From: an uncultured Pelagibacteraceae bacterium
GTDB taxonomy: Bacteria > Pseudomonadota > Alphaproteobacteria > Pelagibacterales > Pelagibacteraceae
NCBI GenBank assembly: GCA_902622955.1
Contig: CACNRP010000005.1
Coordinates: 1-44,336 of the forward strand
DNA: 44,336 nt
Direction of reading: 5' to 3'
A model generated the notes under the pieces. It ran no database searches, was not told where the DNA came from, and saw only the letters and a list, made by a program, of their open reading frames with translations. The translations under genes were made by a program, and so were the position numbers. This document shows positions 18,435-25,931 of the stretch, piece after piece (position 1 is the first letter of the stretch; every line of letters begins with the position of its first letter).

Positions 18435-20096
18435 ATGAAAATAGAACTTAGAGACCCTAACAAGATAATGAGATTATCAAGGCTAGGATCTTTTCATCAA
18501 TCAAAATTATCTTTTTTGAGAAGTTTCTTAAATGAATTTAAAGAATGGGAATATAAAAATGATTTATTTAATTTAGATGATAAAGGTTTTGGAGAAGCTG
18601 TTTATTCATTTAAAAAAAATAAAAGAGTTTATTCTTTAGTTTGTTTTGCAAACAACATTAAAGATGAAGAAAGATCAGATAGAGTTATAGCTACAAAATG
18701 GGATGCTGCTTTTACATTACATGATGGAATTCCTACTAAAAAAGATATTGATAGATTAAAAAATGAAGTACCAAAACAAGAAGTTGGTAGACTTTCTTAT
18801 AAAGAATTAACTTTGTCTAGAGCGAACAAGTCGATAAGAATTTTTAATCATGTGGTTGAAAATTTAAGTAATGGCAAGCAACCAGATTTAAAATTATTAT
18901 CAAAAGTAGGATATTTGTATAGAACTACTGCAGTATATGGTTCTGGTAAATTTGGCCTTGCTGATCGTTTTAGAATTAAAAATCGTGAAGAGATTAATGG
19001 CCCATTTAGATTAGAAATGATGTTGGTTTATTTAGTAAGACAATTTACTTTCGATCAAGTTAATCATGTTGCTTATCACAAAAATCCAAAAACAGCTGTT
19101 AAACTAGATTATAATATTTGTAAAAACTTGGGAATTGGTAATTCCACAGGTTTGGGTATGGCTCCATTTATAGTCAATCACCCAACATTATTAAATAATT
19201 GGATTTTAAGTAGAGAAAAAGCTCTTAAAAAAATTAGAGAAATAAAACATGTAAAAAGTCAAGATAGTAACTTATTTATAGATTGTGTTAAAAAGTCATT
19301 AAAAAATATTACAAGCTGGAATACAGAGAGTGAGTATCAGCAAAAAAAAATTTCTTCATTATTAAAGGATGTTGAAAAATTTTTAAATTTTATAGATAAA
19401 GATTTCAATTTTCAGATCGAGTATCCTTTTAACAAAATTTATCAATGGTTAGAGTACAATACTTGTGAGGAATGTATTGAATATATTGTTTCAATAATGA
19501 TGGAGCCATATAACAATATTATTAATCCATTGGTAAAAGAAATGAGTTCTGATGAGGAAAAATATTTTAATATTCCAACACAAAGAAAAGTTGAAGAATT
19601 ACGAAACATTCTAGAGATAAAATATCCAAATATATTAGATATTAATTTTGAAGAAAAAGAAAATAATCAAAATTTTTGGTTTATTTCGAAAAATAAAGAG
19701 GAGCCTAGATTAGCAAATCGATTTGAGGAGTCTGGATCAGATTTAGAACAGCCTCTAGCAATAGCAAGAGATATAAAAAAACTTCATGACAAATTATTAG
19801 TATATAAAAATAGTTTAACTATTGCTGAGTTTTTAGCATCAAATTCTGAGTTAAGACATGTTGTGAGAAGAGCATTCATTGTTGAAAAATTTCCTTATTC
19901 AGAAATACAAGATAATACAATCGGTAAAGATTTAATGCCAATTGATATGCTTAGACTTAAATTATCTTTTTTTGGGGCTTTAAAATTTGATCCAAGATCT
20001 GACAAATGGTTAAGAATTTGCATGTTTCAAGGAGCTCCACTTCCAAATGAGTTAAAAAGTTATGACGAGCAGTGGGTATATAAAACTAATATTTAA
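18435..20096 (+). CDS. Conserved hypothetical protein (553 residues)
   Basis: Large soluble protein that I cannot assign. It has no signal peptide or clear membrane segment. Notable stretches: the N-terminal MRLSRLGSFHQSKLSFLRSF, a central glycine-rich KNLGIGNSTGLGMAPFIVNH (about 228-247) that could be a ligand-binding loop, a cysteine pair in NTCEECIEYIV (about residues 347-357), and a C-terminal LKFDPRSDKWLRICMFQGAP. It sits between the dipeptidase-like gene (2 nt upstream) and the DUF3726-type gene (2 nt downstream), so the three form one transcript and probably one function, likely tied to demethylation of methylated amino acids. No enzyme class is proposed. Confidence 0.75.
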   Translation: MKIELRDPNKIMRLSRLGSFHQSKLSFLRSFLNEFKEWEYKNDLFNLDDKGFGEAVYSFKKNKRVYSLVCFANNIKDEERSDRVIATKWDAAFTLHDGIPTKKDIDRLKNEVPKQEVGRLSYKELTLSRANKSIRIFNHVVENLSNGKQPDLKLLSKVGYLYRTTAVYGSGKFGLADRFRIKNREEINGPFRLEMMLVYLVRQFTFDQVNHVAYHKNPKTAVKLDYNICKNLGIGNSTGLGMAPFIVNHPTLLNNWILSREKALKKIREIKHVKSQDSNLFIDCVKKSLKNITSWNTESEYQQKKISSLLKDVEKFLNFIDKDFNFQIEYPFNKIYQWLEYNTCEECIEYIVSIMMEPYNNIINPLVKEMSSDEEKYFNIPTQRKVEELRNILEIKYPNILDINFEEKENNQNFWFISKNKEEPRLANRFEESGSDLEQPLAIARDIKKLHDKLLVYKNSLTIAEFLASNSELRHVVRRAFIVEKFPYSEIQDNTIGKDLMPIDMLRLKLSFFGALKFDPRSDKWLRICMFQGAPLPNELKSYDEQWVYKTNI

Positions 20097-20098
20097 TA

Positions 20099-20710
20099 AT
20101 GAAATCACTGAGTGAAATTGAAACTACTGTTAAAAGAGCCTCAAAAGCAGCAGGATATTCTTGGGGAGTTTCTGAGGAAACAGGAAAGAGTATAAGATTG
20201 TTAGAGTTATTTAGTTTACCGGGTATTAAGCACCTTAATGAATATTTTAATCAAAAAAATAAAAGTAAATTTGAAAATTTAAATTTAATTAGTGAAAATA
20301 ACTCTTCATCAAATAATCCTTACTGCCCCATTACTTTAGGCGTTAGTTTTTTAGATCAAATAAATGTTTTAGAAAATTTTAAAAAAATTGAGTTCAAAAA
20401 TGTTGCTTATCCAATAATTTTTATTTCCTTTATAAGCCGTTCATCAGAAATTATTGGAAAAAAAATTAATGTAAAAATAGATGAAAAAAAAATTTTTTTA
20501 AATCTAAATGTAAATATTATTTCAAATTTTATTGATCAAGAATTTCCAAAAAAAGCGAATACAATTGAGGTCAATCTATTTGAAAATGAAGATAACTTTA
20601 CAGACGATGAATGGAATAATTTATACAAGTTATCCGAAGAAACTTTTGTTAAAGAGAGTGACAGTTTGAAAGAGGGTGCGGCAGGCGCTGGTTTGACTGA
20701 TAATGATTGA
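20099..20710 (+). CDS. DUF3726-like protein
   Basis: Protein of 203 residues resembling the uncharacterised DUF3726 family: N-terminal SLSEIETTVKRASKAAGYSWG and the C-terminal EGAAGAGLTDND are the recognisable ends. The middle is lysine- and isoleucine-rich and poorly conserved. It follows the 553-residue protein by 2 nt, and its last 8 nt overlap the start of a tiny cysteine-rich gene. Family members tend to lie near C1 or methylated-amine genes in alphaproteobacteria as far as I recall. Biochemical function is unknown. Confidence 0.7.
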   Translation: MKSLSEIETTVKRASKAAGYSWGVSEETGKSIRLLELFSLPGIKHLNEYFNQKNKSKFENLNLISENNSSSNNPYCPITLGVSFLDQINVLENFKKIEFKNVAYPIIFISFISRSSEIIGKKINVKIDEKKIFLNLNVNIISNFIDQEFPKKANTIEVNLFENEDNFTDDEWNNLYKLSEETFVKESDSLKEGAAGAGLTDND

Positions 20711-20870
20711 TAAAATTGATGAAAAAAATCTAAAGGTAGATACTGAAGAATTAAATAATATTTGTGATGAATGTAAAGAGAAAGACGAGAGTGTTACTCA
20801 AAATTTAATTCTTACTGGGTTTAAATTATGTAAATCTTGCAGAGTATCTAAGACTATATTTCCGCTTTAA
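20703..20870 (+). CDS. Tiny zinc-ribbon-like protein (55 residues)
   Basis: The frame reads MIDKIDEKNLKVDTEELNN followed by CDEC (about 21-24), a 19-residue spacer, and CKSC (about 43-46), then SRVSKTIFPL-like basic residues to TAA. The two CxxC pairs are what a structural zinc site or zinc ribbon needs. The start overlaps the DUF3726-type gene by 8 nt. Its TAA shares a TTAA word with the stop of the convergent YIP1-type gene, the same arrangement as at soxG, which supports a real gene end. No strong ribosome binding site is seen. It would be the fourth gene of the dipeptidase-like operon; function unknown. Confidence 0.65.
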   Translation: MIDKIDEKNLKVDTEELNNICDECKEKDESVTQNLILTGFKLCKSCRVSKTIFPL

Positions 20871-21412
20871 CTGATTTGACTTACTGGAAGCATATTCATT
20901 CTACTCATTACAAATGAGATAGATAAAAATGCAATTATTAAAAAGGATAAAAGTATAATCCCAAAAGATTTAAAATTAGATTTTAAATTCAATATTTGTT
21001 TAGTTGAAATTATTAAACCTGCAAAAATCCAGAACTGAGTAAGAAAAATTATTGGTATCATTAAATCTGGTGTGACTGCAAAAAATCTTAATAAACCAGG
21101 TGCATGTGCAAATCCAACAGCTGTTAAAACTTTTTTGAACGAAACTTTGGTTTGCTTGTCAGGAAATAATTTTACTCCAATTACAAAAATGAATATCGCC
21201 CATATTAGCCAAGTAACTATTGCAGTAAGACCAGACATTGCAATAGCTGTTTTAATAATTGTATTAGCTGCTACTGCTCCAGCGATACCATCTAGGATCA
21301 TTATAATACCAGCAAAGTATATTGATGCTTCCCCAAAATTTTTGTTATCTGAATAAAGAGTTTTGTCTAATTTTATTGACTTAAAAATTATATTTAAAAA
21401 TTCAGCAAACAT
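20867..21412 (-). CDS. YIP1 family membrane protein
   Basis: Integral membrane protein of 181 residues with about five hydrophobic helices (GEASIYFAGIIMILDGIAGA, then IVTWLIWAIFIFVIGVKLF, IIFLTQFWIFAGLII and a C-terminal IILLSFLIIAFLSISF). The central VLTAVGFAHAPGLLRFFAV is a typical Yip1-domain segment. Function in bacteria is unknown. Its ATG overlaps by one base (TAATG) the stop of a 36-residue single-helix ORF upstream, suggesting coupled translation. Its stop shares TTAA with the convergent cysteine-rich gene. Confidence 0.8.
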   Translation of the reverse strand: MFAEFLNIIFKSIKLDKTLYSDNKNFGEASIYFAGIIMILDGIAGAVAANTIIKTAIAMSGLTAIVTWLIWAIFIFVIGVKLFPDKQTKVSFKKVLTAVGFAHAPGLLRFFAVTPDLMIPIIFLTQFWIFAGLIISTKQILNLKSNFKSFGIILLSFLIIAFLSISFVMSRMNMLPVSQIS

Positions 21413-21522
21413 TAATTTTTTTTATTTTTATTTTTTTGAGCCTTATAAGAAACGATTAATGGAAATATTATTAAAGCAATAGCAATGATAATGCAAACTG
21501 CTATTAGAAAACTTTTGGTCAT
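21412..21522 (-). CDS. 36-residue single-helix membrane peptide
   Basis: The frame starts at ATG 21522 and encodes MTKSFLIAVCIIIAIALIIF, then PLIVSYKAQ and an Asn/Lys-rich tail, ending at TAA 21414-21412. It is one hydrophobic helix with a positive C terminus. The stop overlaps the YIP1-type start as TAATG, a junction used repeatedly between real genes in this window. It begins just downstream of a strong hairpin terminator, so its transcript must come from read-through or a promoter in that small gap. Too short for homology by eye. Confidence 0.5.
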   Translation of the reverse strand: MTKSFLIAVCIIIAIALIIFPLIVSYKAQKNKNKKN

Positions 21523-21530
21523 TAAAATTG

Positions 21531-21560
21531 AAAAGGGGAGCCGAAAAAAGCTCCCCCTTT
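21531..21560 (-). terminator. Rho-independent terminator of the GcvT/DmdA-like cassette
   Basis: On the minus strand the sequence reads GGGGAGC, an 8-nt T-rich loop, then GCTCCCC and TTTT (arms 21550-21556 and 21535-21541). A-rich sequence precedes and a T-run follows. It begins 7 nt after the stop of the 452-residue gene. The flanking A and T runs make it potentially bidirectional. It is the clearest intrinsic terminator in the window. Confidence 0.88.
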
Positions 21561-21566
21561 GTAAAT

Positions 21567-22925
21567 TTAGCCTTTTACAACTTCTCTTGTATTTGCGTTG
21601 AAAGACTCTTTGAATGGAATATCCACCACAACAGCATCTACAGGTGTTCCTGGAGTTTCTGAATATTGTTCTGGTAAATGAACTTTATATTTAGTTCCCA
21701 CTTTTCCTTTTGGAAAACCATTTGCATTTAACGTTCCGTCGAAAGGAACATATCCCATAGCAATATTTGTTTTCTTTTCTGGATGCCACCAAGGTGAAGT
21801 TAAAAATCCTACTGGATCGCCACCACTTTCTGGGGAAACTAACCAAAAGTCAGGTGCATAATTATCAATAGGTTTGCCACCTAATTCCATACCAACTAAT
21901 TGAAGTTTGTAAGGTTTTTTTCCTGCTTTTAATTCTTCTTTCATTTTTTCGAGTGCAGCCTTACCAACATAATCTGCAGTTTTGTTCCATTCTCCTTTTC
22001 CAGACAATGAAACTTGATAACCTAAATTACATTGGAACGGATTGTGTTGTTGATCCATGTCTTGTCCCCATGAAAGAATACCTGCTTGAATTCTTCTATG
22101 GTGAGCAGGAGCAATAACCATCAAGCTATGTTTTTTTCCAGCTGCAAGCACAGCATTCCACATATCTTCAGCGTACAAAGTTGAGTTTCTTAAATAAATT
22201 TCATAACCAGCTTCACCTGAAAAACCAGACTGAGAAATAACAACATCTCTTCCTCCAACCTTAGCTTCTGCTAAACCGTAGAAAGGCATATTATCAAAAT
22301 CAACTTGATCACCACACAGATCTTTCATTAATGCTTTTGATTTAGGTCCTTGTATTTGGACTGGACTGACATCAATTTCTTCAATAGTACAATTAAATCT
22401 TCCATCAGCATTAACACCTTGCAAATACAATCCAATATCAGAGTCTGATAATGAAAACCAAAATTCATCTTCTGAAATTCTTAAAAGAATTGGATCATTT
22501 AAAACTCCGCCATAAGCGTTACACAAAATAACGTATCTTGCTCTCATTGGAGAAATTTTAGTTGCATCTCTTGTGATTACGTAGTCCGTAAATTTTTCTG
22601 CATCTGGACCCTTTACTCTTATTTGTCTTTCCACAGCAACGTTCCACATTGTTACATGGTTTACGATCGCATCGTATTCAACCATAGCTCCACCATCTTC
22701 AGGTTTTACATAACCTCTAGGGTGATAAATTCTGTTGTACACAGTTGCTCTCCAACAACCAGCCTGCATTGATAAATGCCAATAAGGTGATTTTCTTACT
22801 CTTGTTGAAATTAACATTTCAACTTTTGTTGGCCCACTTTGTCTTAAGTTATATGGTACTTCTCTGTCAGATTGATCAACAGAAGTAACATGTTTCAGTT
22901 TAGTATAGTCAAATTCATTAGACAT
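21567..22925 (-). CDS. GcvT/DmdA-like tetrahydrofolate methyltransferase (demethylase)
   Basis: A 452-residue protein with the aminomethyltransferase (GcvT) fold that uses THF as acceptor of a methyl or C1 group. The N-terminal YWHLSMQAGCWRATVYNRIY, MWNVAVERQIRVKGPDA, YGGVLNDPILLRISEDEFWF-SLSDSD and QSGFSGEAGYEIYL place it near DMSP demethylase DmdA. It is about 80 residues longer than DmdA and has a C-terminal extension reminiscent of LigM-type O-demethylases. It overlaps the MTHFR-like gene by 8 nt and is followed by a terminator. The most likely role is demethylation of an osmolyte imported by ProXW, giving 5-methyl-THF. The substrate (glycine betaine, DMSP or other) cannot be decided from sequence. 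Confidence 0.82.
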   Translation of the reverse strand: MSNEFDYTKLKHVTSVDQSDREVPYNLRQSGPTKVEMLISTRVRKSPYWHLSMQAGCWRATVYNRIYHPRGYVKPEDGGAMVEYDAIVNHVTMWNVAVERQIRVKGPDAEKFTDYVITRDATKISPMRARYVILCNAYGGVLNDPILLRISEDEFWFSLSDSDIGLYLQGVNADGRFNCTIEEIDVSPVQIQGPKSKALMKDLCGDQVDFDNMPFYGLAEAKVGGRDVVISQSGFSGEAGYEIYLRNSTLYAEDMWNAVLAAGKKHSLMVIAPAHHRRIQAGILSWGQDMDQQHNPFQCNLGYQVSLSGKGEWNKTADYVGKAALEKMKEELKAGKKPYKLQLVGMELGGKPIDNYAPDFWLVSPESGGDPVGFLTSPWWHPEKKTNIAMGYVPFDGTLNANGFPKGKVGTKYKVHLPEQYSETPGTPVDAVVVDIPFKESFNANTREVVKG

Positions 22926-23646
22926 AACTATTCTCCTTCAACCACTTGTTAGTTTCCTTCAAGCCGCCGAATGTATAAATGTGGAAGTTATCAGTATGCG
23001 ATTTAACTTTCCCAATTAAATCATTAGGGTCTTTAGGTTTCAATAAATCTAATGCCTTAGTAAAATTAGATTTAAGAAAGTTTAAGGAATTTTTTGCCCC
23101 TACAATATTAGCAAATTTAATTAGGCTAGATATTTTTAAAGGCCCAGTAATTCCCACATGCACTGGTACGCTTTGCTTAGAAATAAAATCTATAATAGGC
23201 TGAGGATCTAGTAACCACTGTGTTACAATATAATCAGCATAAGGCTTTTTATCTATCATAGCTTTTTCTAAATCTGAGTCGGATATATCAGGACTCCCCT
23301 CGGGATGTCCAGCAATTCCTATTTTCATTTTTTCAAAATAACCTGTCTCTAAAAGTTGAAAAGAACTATCAAACTTACCTGCTGGTTCTCTACCGCCACC
23401 AATTATTAAGGCTTGCTTTACACCTCCATCTTTGCATCTAGAAATATAATCTTTAAGTTCTTTTTCATCATGCATTGATCTAGCAGGAAAATGAGGCACA
23501 GGGTTAAATCCTTTCCTTACAAGCTCTACCGCTTTGTCAGCAGTCTCTCTGTAATCACCTCCAGGTAGCATGGTAATATAAACATCAGACAATGCTGGAA
23601 CTGTATCAACCTCTGTTTTAGGACCTATTTCTAATGAAAAATTCAT
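22918..23646 (-). CDS. Methylenetetrahydrofolate reductase-like protein
   Basis: MTHFR-superfamily TIM barrel of 242 residues, shorter than MetF (about 290-300). Recognisable parts: FSLEIGPKTEVD at the N terminus, GFNPVPHFPARSM, AGHPEGSPDI, DYIVTQWLLDPQPIIDFI and VHVGITGPLKISSLIKFA, which correspond to MetF folate- and flavin-site segments. The usual RGDPP loop is replaced by IIGGGREPAGKF. It overlaps the GcvT/DmdA-like gene by 8 nt, so the products are probably used together: the methyltransferase forms 5-methyl-THF and this protein could oxidise it to methylene-THF, in reverse of MetF. Direction and cofactor are inferred. Confidence 0.82.
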   Translation of the reverse strand: MNFSLEIGPKTEVDTVPALSDVYITMLPGGDYRETADKAVELVRKGFNPVPHFPARSMHDEKELKDYISRCKDGGVKQALIIGGGREPAGKFDSSFQLLETGYFEKMKIGIAGHPEGSPDISDSDLEKAMIDKKPYADYIVTQWLLDPQPIIDFISKQSVPVHVGITGPLKISSLIKFANIVGAKNSLNFLKSNFTKALDLLKPKDPNDLIGKVKSHTDNFHIYTFGGLKETNKWLKENSYV

Positions 23647-23708
23647 AGGGGAGATCTTTATTTATTTTGAAATATGAGTCTAGAAAATTCGATGCATCAA
23701 AGTATCAA

Positions 23709-24593
23709 CTATTTTATCTGACCTCTATGCTTTTGGATCCGTCTTCCATATTCTTGAGTTACTCTATCAAAGACAATTGCGAGAGCAACTATTGCCAATC
23801 CATTCATCATCCCAAGAGCTAAATATTGGTTAGATACAGCTCTTAATATTGGTACACCAAGGCCTTTTACCCCTATCATAGAAGCAATAACCACCATAGC
23901 TAAAGCCATCATTATAGTTTGATTTACCCCTGCAAAAACAGTTGGTAAAGCGAGTGGAATTTGTACAGATTTTAGTTTTTGAGCTGTGGTTGCTCCAAAA
24001 GCTTCGCTTGCTTCCAAAGTTTCTTTATCCACCTCTCTTATTCCAAGATTGGTAAGTCTTATTATTGGGGGAACTGCATACACACATACAGCAATTAATC
24101 CTGGAACTTTGCCTATACCCAATAACATTAATATTGGAATTAAATAAACAAAACTTGGAATTGTTTGCATCATATCTAATACAGGAAGTATAGCCTTTTC
24201 AGCTCTACTTGATCTTGCCATTATAATTCCTATTGGTATTCCAACAACAATACAAATAATTGTACAAACAGTAATTATAGCAACAGTTGCCATACAATCT
24301 TCCCACATTCCAAAATACCCGATTAATAAAAAAGCAATCGCACTTCCTACTACTAATTTCCAACTTCGTGAACCTAACCAGGCTAACCCACAAATCACTC
24401 CAATAATTATTATCCAAGGTGTAGATAGTAATAATTTTTCTAACGATACTAAAAAATATAATAATGGATCAAAAAATGCTTCTATATTGTCTCCATACTC
24501 TCTTGAAAAATTTCTAAAAGCTAAGTCTATACCTTTCCTTAGCTCCATTTGAGATCTTCTTCCCAGTTCTGGAAATTCAGTAAAAAATTCCAT
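23709..24593 (-). CDS. proW: Glycine betaine/proline-type ABC transporter permease
   Basis: Inner-membrane permease of an osmolyte ABC importer (ProW/OpuAB type), about 294 residues from this ATG. There are about seven hydrophobic segments, and the EAA loop that docks the ATPase is clear (EASEAFGATTAQKLKSVQIP). An upstream in-frame GTG at 24608 lies inside the stem of a 10-bp hairpin, so the ATG at 24593 is preferred. It follows proX on the same strand and precedes the MTHFR-like gene by about 60 nt. No ATP-binding subunit (ProV) is adjacent, so the ATPase must be encoded elsewhere. Confidence 0.9.
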   Translation of the reverse strand: MEFFTEFPELGRRSQMELRKGIDLAFRNFSREYGDNIEAFFDPLLYFLVSLEKLLLSTPWIIIIGVICGLAWLGSRSWKLVVGSAIAFLLIGYFGMWEDCMATVAIITVCTIICIVVGIPIGIIMARSSRAEKAILPVLDMMQTIPSFVYLIPILMLLGIGKVPGLIAVCVYAVPPIIRLTNLGIREVDKETLEASEAFGATTAQKLKSVQIPLALPTVFAGVNQTIMMALAMVVIASMIGVKGLGVPILRAVSNQYLALGMMNGLAIVALAIVFDRVTQEYGRRIQKHRGQIK

Positions 24594-24606
24594 AAAAATA
24601 TTTATC

Positions 24607-24631
24607 ACGAGCCTATATTAAATAGGCTCGT
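24607..24631 (-). promoter_or_regulatory. Perfect 10-bp hairpin between proX and proW
   Basis: Arms ACGAGCCTAT (24607-24616) and ATAGGCTCGT (24622-24631) are exact complements around a 5-nt loop, in the short gap after the proX stop and before the proW ATG. No T-run follows on the minus strand. The likely role is to protect the proX transcript 3' end or reduce read-through, giving more binding protein than permease, as in other binding-protein operons; this role is inferred. Confidence 0.7.
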
Positions 24632-24644
24632 AATTTAAAGTTAA

Positions 24645-25664
24645 TTATAAACTTTTTTTGATTTTTTTCGCAGCACTAGAAGACACCCACTTAGTCCAAA
24701 TATCCTCATGCTTAATTAAAAACTCAACTGCAGCATCAGAGCCTTTTGCTTGGTTATCAGCCATATAAACTAACATTCCGTTCATAACAGTTCCTGGATA
24801 AGTTCGTTTTTCAACATAACTAAGAACATCTTTTCCACCAGTTTTAGCAAAGTTAGCACTTACAATTGAGTTAACCTCAGATTTTGTCCATGCAGTTGGT
24901 TTTGGATTTGCACAATCTTGTTCAGCAAGAGTAATGCAATTATCCCAATTATCTCTTCCTGCAAAAGGAACACCAAAGTCTACTGGTTGTAAATTATATT
25001 TTCCAACCATTGATGTAGGGTTCCAGTAATAACCAAACCAAGGTTCACCAGAGTCTGAAGCTTTAGCGATAGAACCATCTAAACCAGCAGCTGAACCTGG
25101 ATCAATTAATTTCCAACCTTTTTTTTCCATTCCAAATGCTCTATATAAGTTTGCATTTGCTAGCTGACATCCCCATCCAGCAGGACATCCCATGAATGCT
25201 CCTTTTGATGGATCTTCTTTATCTGGAAATAAATCAGGACGTTCTAAGATTTGCATTGCCGTCATTCCTTTTAGCTCTGGGTGTTTTTTTAAAGCTGCAG
25301 GATTTAACCACCAACCTTCACCTAAGCCTGTAATTGGAGCTTTATTAGCAATAATTAATCTTTTTTCACTTACTGCTTTTTTTAAAGGAGTGTAAACTGC
25401 ATTTGCCCATTGCTCAGGGTTCATGTCAGGAGTTCCTTTATCATTCATTGATGTAAATGTTGGCATAGTAGCCCCAGGCACTAATTCCACCTCACATCCA
25501 TATCCTTCCTCAAGGATGATTTTGTCAACGTTTGCCATCAACTCAGCTGAAGCCCAGTTTTGCTCAGCAATTACTAATTTTCCACAAGCATTAGCAACAT
25601 TGCTAAACGCTGTCATTCCAAATGCTAGAACTGCAGAAACTAGTATACTATTTAGTTTTTTCAT
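24645..25664 (-). CDS. proX: Glycine betaine-type ABC transporter substrate-binding protein
   Basis: Periplasmic binding protein (339 residues) of the ProX/OpuAC family. A signal peptide of about 26 residues ends at NVANA before CGKLVIAEQ. The mature protein has ASAELMANVDKIILEEGYG, GEGWWLNPAALKK, GEPWFGYYWNPTSM and two cysteine pairs (GCPAGWGC and NCITLAEQDC) that could form disulfides. The aromatic residues (GWW, WFGYYW) fit a cage for quaternary ammonium or sulfonium ligands. First gene of the proX-proW-MTHFR-methyltransferase unit. Ligand candidates are glycine betaine, DMSP and related osmolytes; sequence alone does not choose. Confidence 0.9.
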   Translation of the reverse strand: MKKLNSILVSAVLAFGMTAFSNVANACGKLVIAEQNWASAELMANVDKIILEEGYGCEVELVPGATMPTFTSMNDKGTPDMNPEQWANAVYTPLKKAVSEKRLIIANKAPITGLGEGWWLNPAALKKHPELKGMTAMQILERPDLFPDKEDPSKGAFMGCPAGWGCQLANANLYRAFGMEKKGWKLIDPGSAAGLDGSIAKASDSGEPWFGYYWNPTSMVGKYNLQPVDFGVPFAGRDNWDNCITLAEQDCANPKPTAWTKSEVNSIVSANFAKTGGKDVLSYVEKRTYPGTVMNGMLVYMADNQAKGSDAAVEFLIKHEDIWTKWVSSSAAKKIKKSL

Positions 25665-25931
25665 TATTACTCCGTAAGTTTAATTTCTAATAATTTACTA
25701 GAACATATGAAGTGAAATATTGCAAATATCTTTCAACTCTTAGTTGAAGTCAAATTGTCTTTAAAAGTAACTTTTTTAAAGCTAAAGTTTTAAAATGAAA
25801 TTTTATTCAAATTTCTTTTTTAAAGAATTTGTATTTTTATTAAATTGTAAAACTGTCTTCCAACAAATTATTATCAAAGAGTCGTAATATTTAACTTTTC
25901 TTAATTAATCTCAATATTGAAAGGAGGTTTA
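25665..25931. promoter_or_regulatory. Divergent regulatory region between proX and the Rieske/bhmT operon
   Basis: At 267 nt this is the longest gap in the window and faces two osmolyte operons. It holds two short perfect inverted repeats: TTCAAC/GTTGAA (25732-25737, 25743-25748; 5-nt spacer) and CTTTAAAA/TTTTAAAG (25759-25766, 25774-25781; 7-nt spacer). Either could be an operator or a leader hairpin. I compared it by eye with SAM-II/SAM-V-type riboswitches, known upstream of methionine-cycle genes in SAR11, and could not establish a match. No coding region is visible. Confidence 0.45.
25921..25927 (+). promoter_or_regulatory. Strong Shine-Dalgarno site of the Rieske gene
   Basis: AAGGAGG lies 4 nt before the ATG at 25932. 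It is one of the few consensus ribosome binding sites in the window and decides the start: the alternative in-frame TTG at 25917 would place this site inside the coding sequence. Confidence 0.75.

Noticed and set aside
21567..22925. Calling this gene dmdA outright
   Set aside because: It is clearly related, but it is about 80 residues longer, has a different N terminus and C-terminal extension, and sits with an MTHFR-like gene; substrate identity is not settled.
25740..25920. SAM-V or SAM-II riboswitch upstream of the Rieske/bhmT operon
   Set aside because: I could not find the pseudoknot core by eye; only short AT-rich hairpins are visible. A covariance model search is needed to decide.
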